Assembly (NCBI RefSeq): GCF_001729785.1
Contig: NZ_CP017183.1
Span: forward strand, 372,001-436,000
Length of the DNA stretch: 64,000 bases
Direction of reading: 5' to 3'
Source: Enterobacter hormaechei subsp. xiangfangensis
Lineage (GTDB): Bacteria; Pseudomonadota; Gammaproteobacteria; Enterobacterales; Enterobacteriaceae
Shown here: piece after piece, positions 8,702-20,816 of the stretch
Numbering within the stretch: position 1 is the first letter of the stretch
Layout of the letters: every line of letters starts with the position of its first letter
Translations under genes and position numbers: made by a program
The notes under the pieces: generated by a model
The model's input: only the letters and a program-made list of their open reading frames with translations
Told to the model about the DNA's origin: nothing
Database searches by the model: none

Positions 8702-10204
8702 ATGCTTAGAAGGAAAAAAGTAAAACCCATCACGCTGCGCGATGTCACCATTATTGATGACGCGAAACTGCGCAAAGCGATTACAGCGGCCTCGCTCGGT
8801 AATGCGATGGAGTGGTTCGATTTTGGTGTTTACGGCTTTGTGGCCTATGCACTTGGTAAAGTGTTCTTCCCCGGTGCCGATCCCAGCTTGCAGATGATTG
8901 CCGCGCTGGGTACGTTCTCCGTTCCCTTCCTGATTCGCCCTCTTGGTGGTCTTTTCTTCGGCATGCTGGGTGATAAATATGGTCGCCAGAAAATCCTGGC
9001 TATTACCATTGTCATCATGTCGATAAGTACATTCTGTATCGGCCTTATTCCGTCGTATGCGACTATTGGTATATGGGCGCCGATTCTGCTGTTGATCTGT
9101 AAGATGGCGCAGGGCTTCTCCGTTGGCGGCGAATATACCGGTGCATCGATTTTTGTCGCCGAATATTCTCCGGACCGTAAACGCGGCTTTATGGGCAGCT
9201 GGCTGGACTTTGGTTCGATTGCCGGATTCGTCATGGGCGCGGGGGTTGTCGTTCTGATCTCAACCGTAGTGGGTGAAGAGAACTTCCTTGACTGGGGCTG
9301 GCGTATTCCGTTCTTCCTGGCGCTGCCGCTGGGCATCATTGGGCTTTACCTGCGTCACGCCCTGGAAGAGACGCCTGCGTTCCAGCAGCACGTTGAAAAG
9401 CTGGAGCAGGGTGACCGTGAAGGGTTACAGGATGGCCCGAAAGTGTCGTTCAAGGAGATTGCGACCAAACACTGGCGCAGCCTGCTGACCTGTATTGGTC
9501 TGGTGATTTCCACCAACGTCACCTATTACATGCTGCTGACCTACATGCCGAGCTACCTGTCGCATAACCTGCACTACTCGGAAGACCACGGTGTGCTGAT
9601 TATTATCGCCATCATGGTAGGTATGCTGTTTGTGCAGCCGATTATGGGTCTGTTGAGCGACCGCTTTGGCCGTAAGCCATTCATTATTCTCGGCAGCGTC
9701 GCCTTGTTCGCACTGGCAATTCCGGCCTTTATTCTGATTAACAGCAATGTGCTGGGGCTGATTTTCGCCGGTCTGCTGATGCTGGCGGTGATCCTCAACT
9801 GCTTCATCGGGGTGATGGCTTCTACGCTGCCGGCAATGTTCCCGACGCATATTCGCTACAGTGCGCTGGCGGCAGCCTTTAATATCTCCGTTCTGATTGC
9901 GGGCCTGACGCCGACACTTGCTGCTTCACTGGTGGAGAGCACGCAAAACCTGATGATGCCTGCTTACTATCTGATGGTCATTGCGGTGGTCGGCCTGATT
10001 ACCGGTATTACCATGAAGGAGACGGCGAATCGTCCCCTGAAAGGGGCAACGCCTGCGGCGTCTGATATTCAGGAAGCGAAAGAGATCCTGCGTGAGCACT
10101 ACGATAATGTAGAGCAGAAGATTGAAGATATTGACGCAGAGATCGAGGCGCTCCAGAAAAAACGTTCTCGCCTGGTTGACCAGCATCCGAGAATTAACGA
10201 GTGA
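8702..10204 (+). CDS. proP: Proline/glycine betaine osmosensing transporter ProP
   Basis: Major-facilitator proton symporter that takes up proline, glycine betaine and ectoine under hyperosmotic stress. The 500-residue sequence is near-identical in layout to E. coli ProP, with 12 membrane segments, the MFS motif GDKYGRQK, and a C-terminal heptad region (about 455-498, ending RLVDQHPRINE) that forms an antiparallel coiled coil tuning the osmotic set point. The reading frame is open 14 codons further upstream, but the ATG at 8702 gives the family start MLRRKKVKPITLRDV. A strong hairpin terminator follows at once. Confidence 0.97.
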   Translation: MLRRKKVKPITLRDVTIIDDAKLRKAITAASLGNAMEWFDFGVYGFVAYALGKVFFPGADPSLQMIAALGTFSVPFLIRPLGGLFFGMLGDKYGRQKILAITIVIMSISTFCIGLIPSYATIGIWAPILLLICKMAQGFSVGGEYTGASIFVAEYSPDRKRGFMGSWLDFGSIAGFVMGAGVVVLISTVVGEENFLDWGWRIPFFLALPLGIIGLYLRHALEETPAFQQHVEKLEQGDREGLQDGPKVSFKEIATKHWRSLLTCIGLVISTNVTYYMLLTYMPSYLSHNLHYSEDHGVLIIIAIMVGMLFVQPIMGLLSDRFGRKPFIILGSVALFALAIPAFILINSNVLGLIFAGLLMLAVILNCFIGVMASTLPAMFPTHIRYSALAAAFNISVLIAGLTPTLAASLVESTQNLMMPAYYLMVIAVVGLITGITMKETANRPLKGATPAASDIQEAKEILREHYDNVEQKIEDIDAEIEALQKKRSRLVDQHPRINE

Positions 10205-10208
10205 TAAA

Positions 10209-10231
10209 AAAACCCGCCGCTGGCGGGTTTT
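10209..10231. terminator. Bidirectional intrinsic terminator between proP and the NicO gene
   Basis: Ten-base perfect stem (AAAACCCGCC / GGCGGGTTTT) with a GCT loop, four bases after the proP stop and six before the end of the convergent gene. A- and T-tracts on both sides make it work in both directions. Confidence 0.9.
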
Positions 10232-10237
10232 CTTTTA

Positions 10238-11191
10238 TTAGCATCCTGCGGCGATGTAGTCGCCGCCAGCGCTGACGGGGATCACCGTCAGGAACAGGAC
10301 CGTCGCGAACAGTATCAGAACAACCCCTCCGGCAATTTTGACCATCGGCATTATCCAGTTCAGGGACGTGCCGCCACCAAACCAGGCTACTGTGCGTTCA
10401 CGTGCGTAACGTACTGCCAGCGACAGCCCCATAATCGACAGCGCCGTGCCCAGCGACATTGTCATCACAGCAGCAATCCCCCAGCTAATAATGCCGAGCG
10501 CATTCGAGAACATCAGGATCATAATTGCCCCGCTGCACGGGCGTGCGCCTATGGCCAGCACCACGCCCAGACGGGTTTTCCAGTCGCTTTTAGCCAGATC
10601 CACCCCTACGCCGTGATGGCCGCAGCCACAATGTTCATTATGCTGGTGAAGCGGCTTGATGGCGCTAATCGCCATTTTGCGCGGACGCAGGCTGCTGAGC
10701 GCCTGATAAATGATAAATGCACCGAAGGCGGCAATCAGTAGGGCGCTGATTTTCTCGACGTACCAACGGCTGGTGCTGATATCCCCTGACGCGAGGTTCA
10801 ATCCAACCGCCAGGATAAAGACAAAGGCGATTGCGCTGACGCCCTGCATCAGGCTACCGATAAACGGTACGACGCGCGCCGCGAGCTGGCTCTCTTTATT
10901 GGTGGTGAGATACGTGGTGACGATGAATTTGCCGTGTCCCGGTCCAACGGCATGGAGGACACCATAAAGAAACGCACCGGTTAACAACCACAGCCCACCG
11001 CTGTACTGATGATTATTAAGTTGCAGCAAATACATCACCAGATAACGGTGCAGGGTGATCTGGGTGGCGAGGCACCACTGAATAAAAGCATTCCAGTGCT
11101 CATGCAGTGCAAAACCTGCCATAAGTAACACCAGCACGGCGAGCCCGGCGGTTGGGAGACGCCAGTCACGTTGAAGTCGTTGTGTCGTCAT
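10238..11191 (-). CDS. NicO-family nickel/cobalt efflux transporter
   Basis: A 317-residue inner-membrane protein of the NicO/RcnA family, which exports or transports Ni2+ and Co2+. Family marks are the metal motif HAVGPGHGK (residues 80-88) and GARPCSG (215-221), six or seven hydrophobic segments, and a cytosolic loop rich in metal ligands (His182 to His193, with two Cys). The His loop is shorter than in E. coli RcnA, so this is a separate member of the family. It is a single gene convergent with proP and separated from the rRNA operon by its own promoter region. I give no symbol because the family has several poorly separated subgroups. Confidence 0.8.
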   Translation of the reverse strand: MTTQRLQRDWRLPTAGLAVLVLLMAGFALHEHWNAFIQWCLATQITLHRYLVMYLLQLNNHQYSGGLWLLTGAFLYGVLHAVGPGHGKFIVTTYLTTNKESQLAARVVPFIGSLMQGVSAIAFVFILAVGLNLASGDISTSRWYVEKISALLIAAFGAFIIYQALSSLRPRKMAISAIKPLHQHNEHCGCGHHGVGVDLAKSDWKTRLGVVLAIGARPCSGAIMILMFSNALGIISWGIAAVMTMSLGTALSIMGLSLAVRYARERTVAWFGGGTSLNWIMPMVKIAGGVVLILFATVLFLTVIPVSAGGDYIAAGC

Positions 11192-11354
11192 GAGGTTGAC
11201 CCGCGAGAGAAATATTTGCCGCTAGTATAGTGTTCAAATCGCTGGATCACACCGGGATCGTCAATAGATTGTGGATAAGTCTGTGCGTAAAAAGGTATAA
11301 GGCGGGGTTTTGCTGGGGAATACAGCAGTCAGTCATTTTTTTGCAACTTTTCTG

Positions 11355-11491
11355 TTGCGGTCGCTCGGGAACTCCCTATAATGCGCCTCCATCGACACGG
11401 CGGATGTGAATCACTTCACAAACAACCCGGTCGGCTAAAGAGAAAAAATCCTGAAAATCAGGGTTGACTCTGAAAGAGGAAAGCGTAATAT
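11355..11491 (+). promoter_or_regulatory. rRNA operon promoters P1 and P2
   Basis: P1 has TTGCGG (11355-11360), a 16-base spacer and TATAAT (11377-11382), with a GC-rich discriminator (GCGCCTCC) typical of stringently controlled rRNA promoters. P2 has TTGACT (11464-11469), 16 bases and TAATAT (11486-11491). The spacing between the two matches other enterobacterial rrn operons. An AT-rich UP-element-like stretch precedes P1. Confidence 0.88.
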
Positions 11492-11529
11492 ACGCCACCT
11501 CGCAACGGTGAGCGGAAGCCGCGTTGCAC

Positions 11530-11541
11530 TGCTCTTTAACA
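11530..11541 (+). promoter_or_regulatory. rrn leader boxA antitermination site
   Basis: TGCTCTTTAACA is the NusB/NusE-binding boxA of the rRNA leader. A second copy (TTGCTCTTTAAA type) lies in the 16S-23S spacer at about 13309-13320. Just downstream, 11548-11568 pairs with 13240-13260 to make the RNase III stem around 16S. Confidence 0.85.
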
Positions 11542-11676
11542 ATTTATCAGACAATCTGTGTGGGCACTCAAAGTGACATGGATTCTTAACGTCCTCGGAC
11601 GATAAATGAATACCAAGTCTCAACGAGTGAACACGTAATTCATTACGAAGTTTAATTCATTGAGCATCAAACTTTT

Positions 11677-13218
<1,542 letters not shown>

Positions 13219-13418
13219 CCTTAAAGAACCTGCCTTTGTAGTGCTCACACAGATTGTCTGATGAATGATGAACTTCTGAATGTACTTTTTGAGTGCATTA
13301 AGAAGTTTTGCTCTTTAAAAATCTGGATCAAGCTGAAAATTGAAACGACACATAGCTCATGTGTGTTCGAGTCTCTCAAATTTTCGCAACCATGAAGTGA
13401 AACATCTTCGGGTTGTGA
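13219..13418 (+). other. 16S-23S spacer without a tRNA gene
   Basis: This 200-base spacer holds the 3' arm of the 16S RNase III stem (13240-13260) and the second boxA (about 13309-13320). The rest is leader-like sequence for 23S processing. None of the usual spacer tRNAs (Glu, or Ile plus Ala) is present: no tRNA-like GTTCGA arm, anticodon stem and acceptor pairing occur together. Confidence 0.85.
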
Positions 13419-16322
<2,904 letters not shown>

Positions 16323-16508
16323 ACAACGCCGAAGGTGTTTTGGCGAAGAGACAGAATTTTCAGCTTAGATTCAGAGTCCGAAGGATTTTGCGCTGAGACA
16401 AGGCGGCAAACGAAGGAAAGGAAGGAGCATACTGAGGTATGTGACTGACTTTACGAGAGCAGCCAACGCAGTATCAGTGCGAAAGACACAGGACAGAGCA
16501 CAAGAATT
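16323..16508 (+). other. Long 23S-5S spacer with an extra folded segment
   Basis: The spacer is 186 bases, roughly twice the usual enterobacterial length. The first 60 bases look like the standard 23S processing region. From about 16387 an additional segment can fold back: TTTGCGCTGA (16387-16396) pairs with TCAGTGCGAA (16474-16483) over ten positions including two G-U pairs, GGCGGC pairs with GCAGCC, and CATAC-TGAG-GTATG (16428-16441) forms the apical hairpin. Confidence 0.7.
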
Positions 16509-16628
16509 TGCCTGGCGGCTGTAGCGCGGTGGTCCCACCTGACCCCATGCCGAACTCAGAAGTGAAACGCCGTAGCGCCGATGGTAGTGTGGGGTCTCCC
16601 CATGTGAGAGTAGGGAACTGCCAGGCAT
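16509..16628 (+). rRNA. rrf: 5S ribosomal RNA
   Basis: Complete 120-base 5S rRNA from TGCCTGGCGGCTGTAGC to GGGAACTGCCAGGCAT, with the terminal stem (TGCCTGGCGG / CTGCCAGGCA) intact. Confidence 0.98.
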
Positions 16629-16643
16629 CAAACAAGTGAAGAG

Positions 16644-16667
16644 GCCATCCGCAAGGATGGCTTTTTT
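16644..16667 (+). terminator. rRNA operon terminator
   Basis: Perfect 7-bp stem GCCATCC / GGATGGC with a GCAA tetraloop and a run of six T, 16 bases after 5S. No tRNA gene follows 5S in this operon. Confidence 0.93.
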
Positions 16668-16689
16668 GCGTTTGTTTGCAGAAAAACGG

Positions 16690-16718
16690 CAGGCCGTAAG
16701 GCGAAGCCGCCATCCGGC
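16690..16718. repeat. REP-like palindrome after the rRNA operon
   Basis: AGGCCGTAAGGCGAAGCCGCCATCCGG carries the two GC arms and central GCGAAGC of REP elements. It lies between the rRNA terminator and the end of convergent yjdF. Confidence 0.6.
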
Positions 16719-16721
16719 AAC

Positions 16722-17342
16722 TCAGAGCGCACTATCCACATTCAAACGACGCAATTGCCGCTGATGGAAACGCCCAAGGATCAGCACCGTCGTTAACGCA
16801 CCAAGCAGCGCGCAAAACATATCAGACTGGGTATCCCATGGATCGCCCTGCGTCCCCAGAAAATCATCCGCACCCTGTCCCATCGCCAAAGCAGCCCACC
16901 ACTCAATGAGTTCATAGGTGGCGCTAATGGCCAGAGCAACACAGCACACCAGAAACCCCGTCATCTTATGTCCACGAACATACCCACCGCGCAGCAGAAT
17001 TTCTCGCGCTGCCAGTGCGGGAACCAGCCCCTGGAAGAAGTGACCGAGCTTGTCATACGGATTTCGGCTAAGCCCGAGCATCTCCTGAACCTCAAAACCA
17101 ACCGGAACCTTTGCGTAGGTGTACATTCCACCAACCATCAGAATGATGGCGTGGAAGAAAACCAGAGTATAGAGAAGGGGAGTCAAAGGGTATCGCCGGT
17201 GTGTGGCAAGCAGAAGTGGGATGATGATAATGACGGGCGTCACCTCCATCAACCAGGTGACGCGATCGCTCGTGAACAGGCCGGTATAAAACAGGATCAT
17301 CAGCAGGAGCAGTGACCCGGCTTTTAAAGCAGATAAGGTCAT
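16722..17342 (-). CDS. yjdF: Inner-membrane protein YjdF (DUF2238)
   Basis: A 206-residue polytopic membrane protein of the DUF2238/YjdF family, with about six hydrophobic segments and the conserved YDKLGHFFQG and ATYELIEWW...DFLGTQGDPWDTQSDM signatures. Its function is not known. The frame runs 31 codons further upstream into the tRNA-Phe terminator, but the ATG at 17342 begins the family-like sequence MTLSALKAG. It lies downstream of tRNA-Phe on the same strand, separated by a terminator, and converges on the rRNA operon. Confidence 0.85.
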   Translation of the reverse strand: MTLSALKAGSLLLLMILFYTGLFTSDRVTWLMEVTPVIIIIPLLLATHRRYPLTPLLYTLVFFHAIILMVGGMYTYAKVPVGFEVQEMLGLSRNPYDKLGHFFQGLVPALAAREILLRGGYVRGHKMTGFLVCCVALAISATYELIEWWAALAMGQGADDFLGTQGDPWDTQSDMFCALLGALTTVLILGRFHQRQLRRLNVDSAL

Positions 17343-17424
17343 ATCATTTTCATTGTCAGGAAAAAAAATCACTATTACCTGACAGAAGGGAAAATTCAAT
17401 GCGTAGCGGGGACAGAAAAGCAAA

Positions 17425-17445
17425 AACCCAGCCATAGGCTGGGTT
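17425..17445 (-). terminator. Terminator of tRNA-Phe
   Basis: Nine-base perfect stem AACCCAGCC / GGCTGGGTT, loop TAT on the minus strand, followed by a T-rich stretch; it starts 11 bases after the tRNA CCA end. Confidence 0.88.
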
Positions 17446-17455
17446 CTTTAAATAG

Positions 17456-17531
17456 TGGTGCCCGGACTCGGAATCGAACCAAGGACACGGGGATTTTCAA
17501 TCCCCTGCTCTACCGACTGAGCTATCCGGGC
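17456..17531 (-). tRNA. pheU: tRNA-Phe (GAA)
   Basis: A 76-base tRNA with encoded CCA. The acceptor GCCCGGA pairs with TCCGGGC, the anticodon loop is TTGAAAA with anticodon GAA, and the T arm GGTTCGATTCC is intact. It is at the E. coli pheU position beside yjdC. pheU is a frequent integration site for islands in other enterobacteria; the 3' end here runs straight into a terminator and yjdF, so no island is present. Confidence 0.97.
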
Positions 17532-17541
17532 AACGGAGCGC

Positions 17542-17570
17542 ATTAAACCGCAATCGCGCGCGATCGTCAA
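17542..17570 (-). promoter_or_regulatory. tRNA-Phe promoter
   Basis: On the minus strand: TTGACG, a 17-base spacer, TTTAAT, then a GC-rich discriminator (GCGCTCC), 10 bases before the mature tRNA. Such discriminators go with stringent control. Confidence 0.8.
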
Positions 17571-17605
17571 CATTATTTCGGGAAAAGCTGTTCAACTGCT
17601 TAAGT

Positions 17606-18073
17606 TTGCGGCAATCTGTCCGTTTGTGCCCTGGAATTGCACTAATCTTCCAGACAGTTCAGGCAAGATGTGACAATCCATTGATACGTCAGGTAATGAG
17701 CTGGGCGGGTGTGCTGTGGCTTTCCTGGATGAGCTGGCAGCTGTTTAGCGCCCCGGCCGCGAATCTCTCCTCCAGAAGTCACGTCCGATTTACCGCGCGG
17801 GCGGCGGCGTTACTACAGGTTGTAAACCCAAAAACATGGATGATGGCGCTGGCAGTTGTCAGCCTGTTTGCTCCGGCAAGCGACCATGCATTACGGGATA
17901 TTACGCTGATGGCGCTATGGTTTCTGGCGATCTCCGTGGTCTGTTTGTTGTGCTGGGCGTGGCTGGGGAAGGCGGTGAACCGGATTTTCCGCACCACCGT
18001 GGCGATGGTGCGATTTCAGCGCGCGATGGCGCTGTGTTTGTTTATTTCCGCCTGGATGGGAATGCTGGCTTAG
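17606..18073 (+). pseudogene. LysE-family exporter remnant lacking the N terminus
   Basis: A 155-codon frame whose residues from about 31 onward match the second half of LysE/RhtB-type amino acid exporters: MSWAGVLWLSWMSWQLF, then the family hallmark VVNPKTWMMALAVVSLF and two further membrane segments. The usual first 60-70 residues (two membrane segments and the PGP motif) are absent. The upstream DNA is instead the tRNA-Phe promoter, and the only start is a TTG without a good Shine-Dalgarno. It is therefore probably a decayed gene. Its 3' end overlaps yjdC by four bases, tail to tail. Confidence 0.6.
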
Positions 18074-18645
18074 GTCAGTGCACCACCCATACGACACTGC
18101 GCGAACCGCAAAATATCTTCCGCCAGACGGTGCGCCGTATCCACATCCGCCTGGCTACGGTTCACCAGCATGCGGCTCAGGCAACCTTCCAGCACCAGCT
18201 CCATCTGCTTCGCGACCATTGCCGGATCATCCACTTCAAGTGTGGTCAGCAGCTCATGTGTGAACTCGTGCGCGGCTCGTTTTTGCTGATCTGCCAGTTG
18301 ATGGATGGGGTGCCCAGGATCCGGATAGTAGGTGCAGGCGGCGATAAACAGACAACCTGGGTAACGGTTGTTGGTAACACACTCCGTCAGTGCGGTATAG
18401 CGCGCCAGCAGCTTTTGCTCGGTGGTCAGTTCTTCATTCAGCATCAGCTGCCTGCGCCAGATATCCACCTGCTGGCTGAGATAGCGCAGGGCATCGTACA
18501 GCAGCGCCTCTTTATCCGGCCAGAAGCGCCTAAGTTCATCCAGAGGGTAATCGATACGGTCGGCGACCATCTCAAGCGTGGTGCTGGCGATCCCTTGAAT
18601 CTCAAGCAATTGCAGGGCTTGTCCCAGTACGTCTTCGCGTTGCAC
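18070..18645 (-). CDS. yjdC: TetR-family transcriptional regulator YjdC
   Basis: A 191-residue regulator with an N-terminal TetR-type helix-turn-helix (about residues 5-50, [37 protein letters not shown]) and a larger ligand-binding domain. The target and ligand are unknown. The start is GTG at 18645: it follows GGAGGAG by six bases, begins VQREDVLGQ and gives exactly the E. coli length, whereas the upstream ATG includes the Shine-Dalgarno in its coding frame. It follows dsbD on the same strand after a 49-base gap and may be co-transcribed, as in E. coli. Confidence 0.88.
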   Translation of the reverse strand: MQREDVLGQALQLLEIQGIASTTLEMVADRIDYPLDELRRFWPDKEALLYDALRYLSQQVDIWRRQLMLNEELTTEQKLLARYTALTECVTNNRYPGCLFIAACTYYPDPGHPIHQLADQQKRAAHEFTHELLTTLEVDDPAMVAKQMELVLEGCLSRMLVNRSQADVDTAHRLAEDILRFAQCRMGGALT

Positions 18646-18694
18646 GGTTATCTCCTCCGCTATTCCCAACGGTTTGTCCCGTCTAAAGTGTTGT

Positions 18695-20404
18695 TTACGG
18701 TTGGCGATTGCGCAAATGCGCGTTGAATGCCGTCGCGTCCATAAACCCGGTTACACGCTGCGTCGGCTGTTCTTCCCCCTGTTCATTGAAGAACAGGATG
18801 GTAGGCAACCCGAGCACGTTAAGTTGCTTCAGCAGAGCCTTATCCTGCGTGCTGTTGACGGTAACGTTCGCCTGGAGCAGAACGGTATCGCTCAGCGCAT
18901 GTTGTACCTGCGGATCGCTGAAGGTGTATTTTTCAAACTCTTTGCAGGCCACGCACCAGTCGGCATAGAGATCGAGCATGACCGGTTTGCCTTTCGCCTG
19001 CGCCAGGGCGTGGTTAAGGTCATCTACGTTTTTAATCTGTATAAAATTCAGATGAGCCTGCGTTTGACCTGCCGGGGTGCCAAACGCCCAGTCCTGTAGC
19101 GGACGGACGCTCACCAGCGCGGCCGCCAGCAGAAGGATCTGTAGCAGGCGCATCCACGGTTTCTTCGCCCCCAGACTCACGATAAACGCCCAGCTGAAGA
19201 AGGCCACGCCGAGCATCGCCCAAAGACGTGTACCCCACACATCACCGATGATGCGCTCCAGCAGAAATACCGGCAGCGCCAGAATGACAAAACCAAACGC
19301 GGTTTTCACCGTCTCCATCCACGGGCCGCTTTTCGGCAGCAGACGATTGCCAAACACCGTCACCAGGATCAGCGGCAGGCCCATGCCGAGCGCGTAGAGG
19401 TACAGCGTGCCGCCGCCGAGCCACAGGTTGCCGCTCTGAGCAATGTATAACAGAATGGCGCTCAGCGGCGCAGTGGTGCAGGGGGAGCAAATCAGCCCGG
19501 CGATGGCACCCATGGCGAACACGCCGCCCGCAGAGCCACCCTGCTGACGGTTGCTCATCAGCGTCAGACGGGTTTGCAGGGAAGAGGGCAGTTGCAGGGT
19601 GAACAGGCCAAACATCGACAGCGCCAGCAGAATAAACACCGCTGACAGTCCGATAAGCACATAAGGATGCTGAAGGGCGGCCTGGAACTGCAACCCGGCA
19701 GCGGCGACCACTAGGCCGAGCGCCGTATAGGTTAACGCCATGCCCTGTACATAGATAAAGGCCAGCAACAGCGCACGGGCGGTGGAAAGGCGTTGTTTAC
19801 CGCCCAGCACGATGCCAGAGATAAGCGGGTACATAGGCAGTACGCAGGGCGTAAAGGCGATGCCGATACCAATCAATAACGCCCAAAGTGCTGAGAACGG
19901 AAGGTCTGAAGTGGCTTCGCCTGCGCCTTCACCCTTCATCCTGGCCCTCTTCCCTGATGGGAGAGGGGAGGCAGCGCCTTTCACTTCGCTAAGCGGAACG
20001 ACCTTTGTTTCAGGTGGGTAACAGAATCCGGCGTCTGCGCAGCCCTGATAGGTGACCGTTAATGTGGCACCTTTATCGGCATGGTTCACCGTGACGGGCA
20101 CGCTTAAGCGCTGGCGATAAATTTCACTCTTACCGTAGAACTCGTCCTCGTGCCACACGCCAGCGGGCATCTGCAATGCGCCGACGTTCGCCTTTGTCGG
20201 CGTGATGCTGACCTGCTTGCGATAGAGGTAGTAACCCTCTTTCACCTGCCAGGTGAGACTGAGATCGTGCTGGTTTTGCTGAAAGTCGAAAACGAATGCC
20301 TGGTCGGCAGGAATAAAGTTCGAACGGCCGGGTGCGTCAAACAACCCGGCAAAAACTGACGTGCTGCACAGCAGCAGGATCAGCGTAATGAAGCGTTGAG
20401 CCAT
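18695..20404 (-). CDS. dsbD: Thiol:disulfide interchange protein DsbD
   Basis: Inner-membrane protein that carries electrons from cytosolic thioredoxin to periplasmic DsbC, DsbG and the cytochrome c maturation pathway. It has a signal peptide (1-19), a periplasmic N domain with Cys122 and Cys128, eight membrane segments with Cys pairs in FTPCVLP and [10 protein letters not shown], and a C-terminal thioredoxin-like domain with DWCVACKEF. The linker between the N domain and the first membrane segment (about residues 146-165, rich in Lys, Arg and Gly) is unlike E. coli and is encoded by a palindromic repeat. Its start overlaps the end of cutA by 25 bases. Confidence 0.96.
   Translation of the reverse strand: MAQRFITLILLLCSTSVFAGLFDAPGRSNFIPADQAFVFDFQQNQHDLSLTWQVKEGYYLYRKQVSITPTKANVGALQMPAGVWHEDEFYGKSEIYRQRLSVPVTVNHADKGATLTVTYQGCADAGFCYPPETKVVPLSEVKGAASPLPSGKRARMKGEGAGEATSDLPFSALWALLIGIGIAFTPCVLPMYPLISGIVLGGKQRLSTARALLLAFIYVQGMALTYTALGLVVAAAGLQFQAALQHPYVLIGLSAVFILLALSMFGLFTLQLPSSLQTRLTLMSNRQQGGSAGGVFAMGAIAGLICSPCTTAPLSAILLYIAQSGNLWLGGGTLYLYALGMGLPLILVTVFGNRLLPKSGPWMETVKTAFGFVILALPVFLLERIIGDVWGTRLWAMLGVAFFSWAFIVSLGAKKPWMRLLQILLLAAALVSVRPLQDWAFGTPAGQTQAHLNFIQIKNVDDLNHALAQAKGKPVMLDLYADWCVACKEFEKYTFSDPQVQHALSDTVLLQANVTVNSTQDKALLKQLNVLGLPTILFFNEQGEEQPTQRVTGFMDATAFNAHLRNRQP
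19925..19975 (-). repeat. Palindromic repeat lying in frame inside dsbD
   Basis: The arms CCCTCTTCCC (19945-19954) and GGGAGAGGGG (19959-19968), with flanking CCAGGATGAAGGGTGAAGG on the minus strand, have the shape of the dispersed enterobacterial CCCTCTCCC...GGGAGAGGG...GGGTGAGGG repeat. A copy of the palindromic core is in the phnD-phnE gap. Here it is translated as part of the DsbD linker. Confidence 0.7.
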
Positions 20405-20703
20405 GAGAGATAATCGTTATCGCCGTGGACCACTGGCAGCACCAGCAGCTCCGGGGTTTGGTATGGATGATGAGACTTGAGGCAGTCGAGGAGAGCCTGC
20501 TGGTTTGTCAGGTTGGTTTTGAGCAACATCTGGACTTCGTACTCTTGCTCCAGCTTGCCTTCCCAGTAATAAAGGGAGGTGGCGCCGGGAAGAAGCGTGA
20601 CACAGGCAGCCAGTTTTTCGGCCAGCACTTTGGCGGCCAGATCCTGGGCAGAAGCTTCATCAGGGGCGGTGCACAGTACAACAACAGCATCAGGCGTGTT
20701 CAC
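20380..20703 (-). CDS. cutA: Divalent cation tolerance protein CutA
   Basis: A 107-residue cytosolic protein that forms a very stable trimer of ferredoxin-like folds; it is linked genetically to copper and other divalent-metal tolerance, although its molecular role is unsettled. The conserved core ([48 protein letters not shown]) is intact. The start is GTG at 20703 behind an AGGAGG Shine-Dalgarno. The 3' end overlaps dsbD, so cutA-dsbD form one operon, perhaps with yjdC. Confidence 0.94.
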   Translation of the reverse strand: MNTPDAVVVLCTAPDEASAQDLAAKVLAEKLAACVTLLPGATSLYYWEGKLEQEYEVQMLLKTNLTNQQALLDCLKSHHPYQTPELLVLPVVHGDNDYLSWLNASLR

Positions 20704-20764
20704 AAGTCGACCTCCTCATCACGAAAGTCTTCACTATATCACGCAAGGCGGTTGGTCATTAATG

Positions 20765-20789
20765 AAACGGGCCGCAGAGCGGCCCGTTT
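20765..20789. terminator. Hairpin terminator between dcuA and cutA
   Basis: Eleven-base perfect stem AAACGGGCCGC / GCGGCCCGTTT with a three-base loop. It follows the dcuA stop on the minus strand. The T-tract is stronger on the plus side than on the dcuA side. Confidence 0.78.
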
Positions 20790-20816
20790 TTAACTATTTT
20801 TACAACGGCTAATCGT

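Noticed and set aside
17456..17531. Possible genomic island at tRNA-Phe
   Set aside because: pheU is a frequent integration site, but no integrase, direct repeat of the tRNA 3' end or atypical DNA is found beside it; only a LysE fragment lies on the promoter side.
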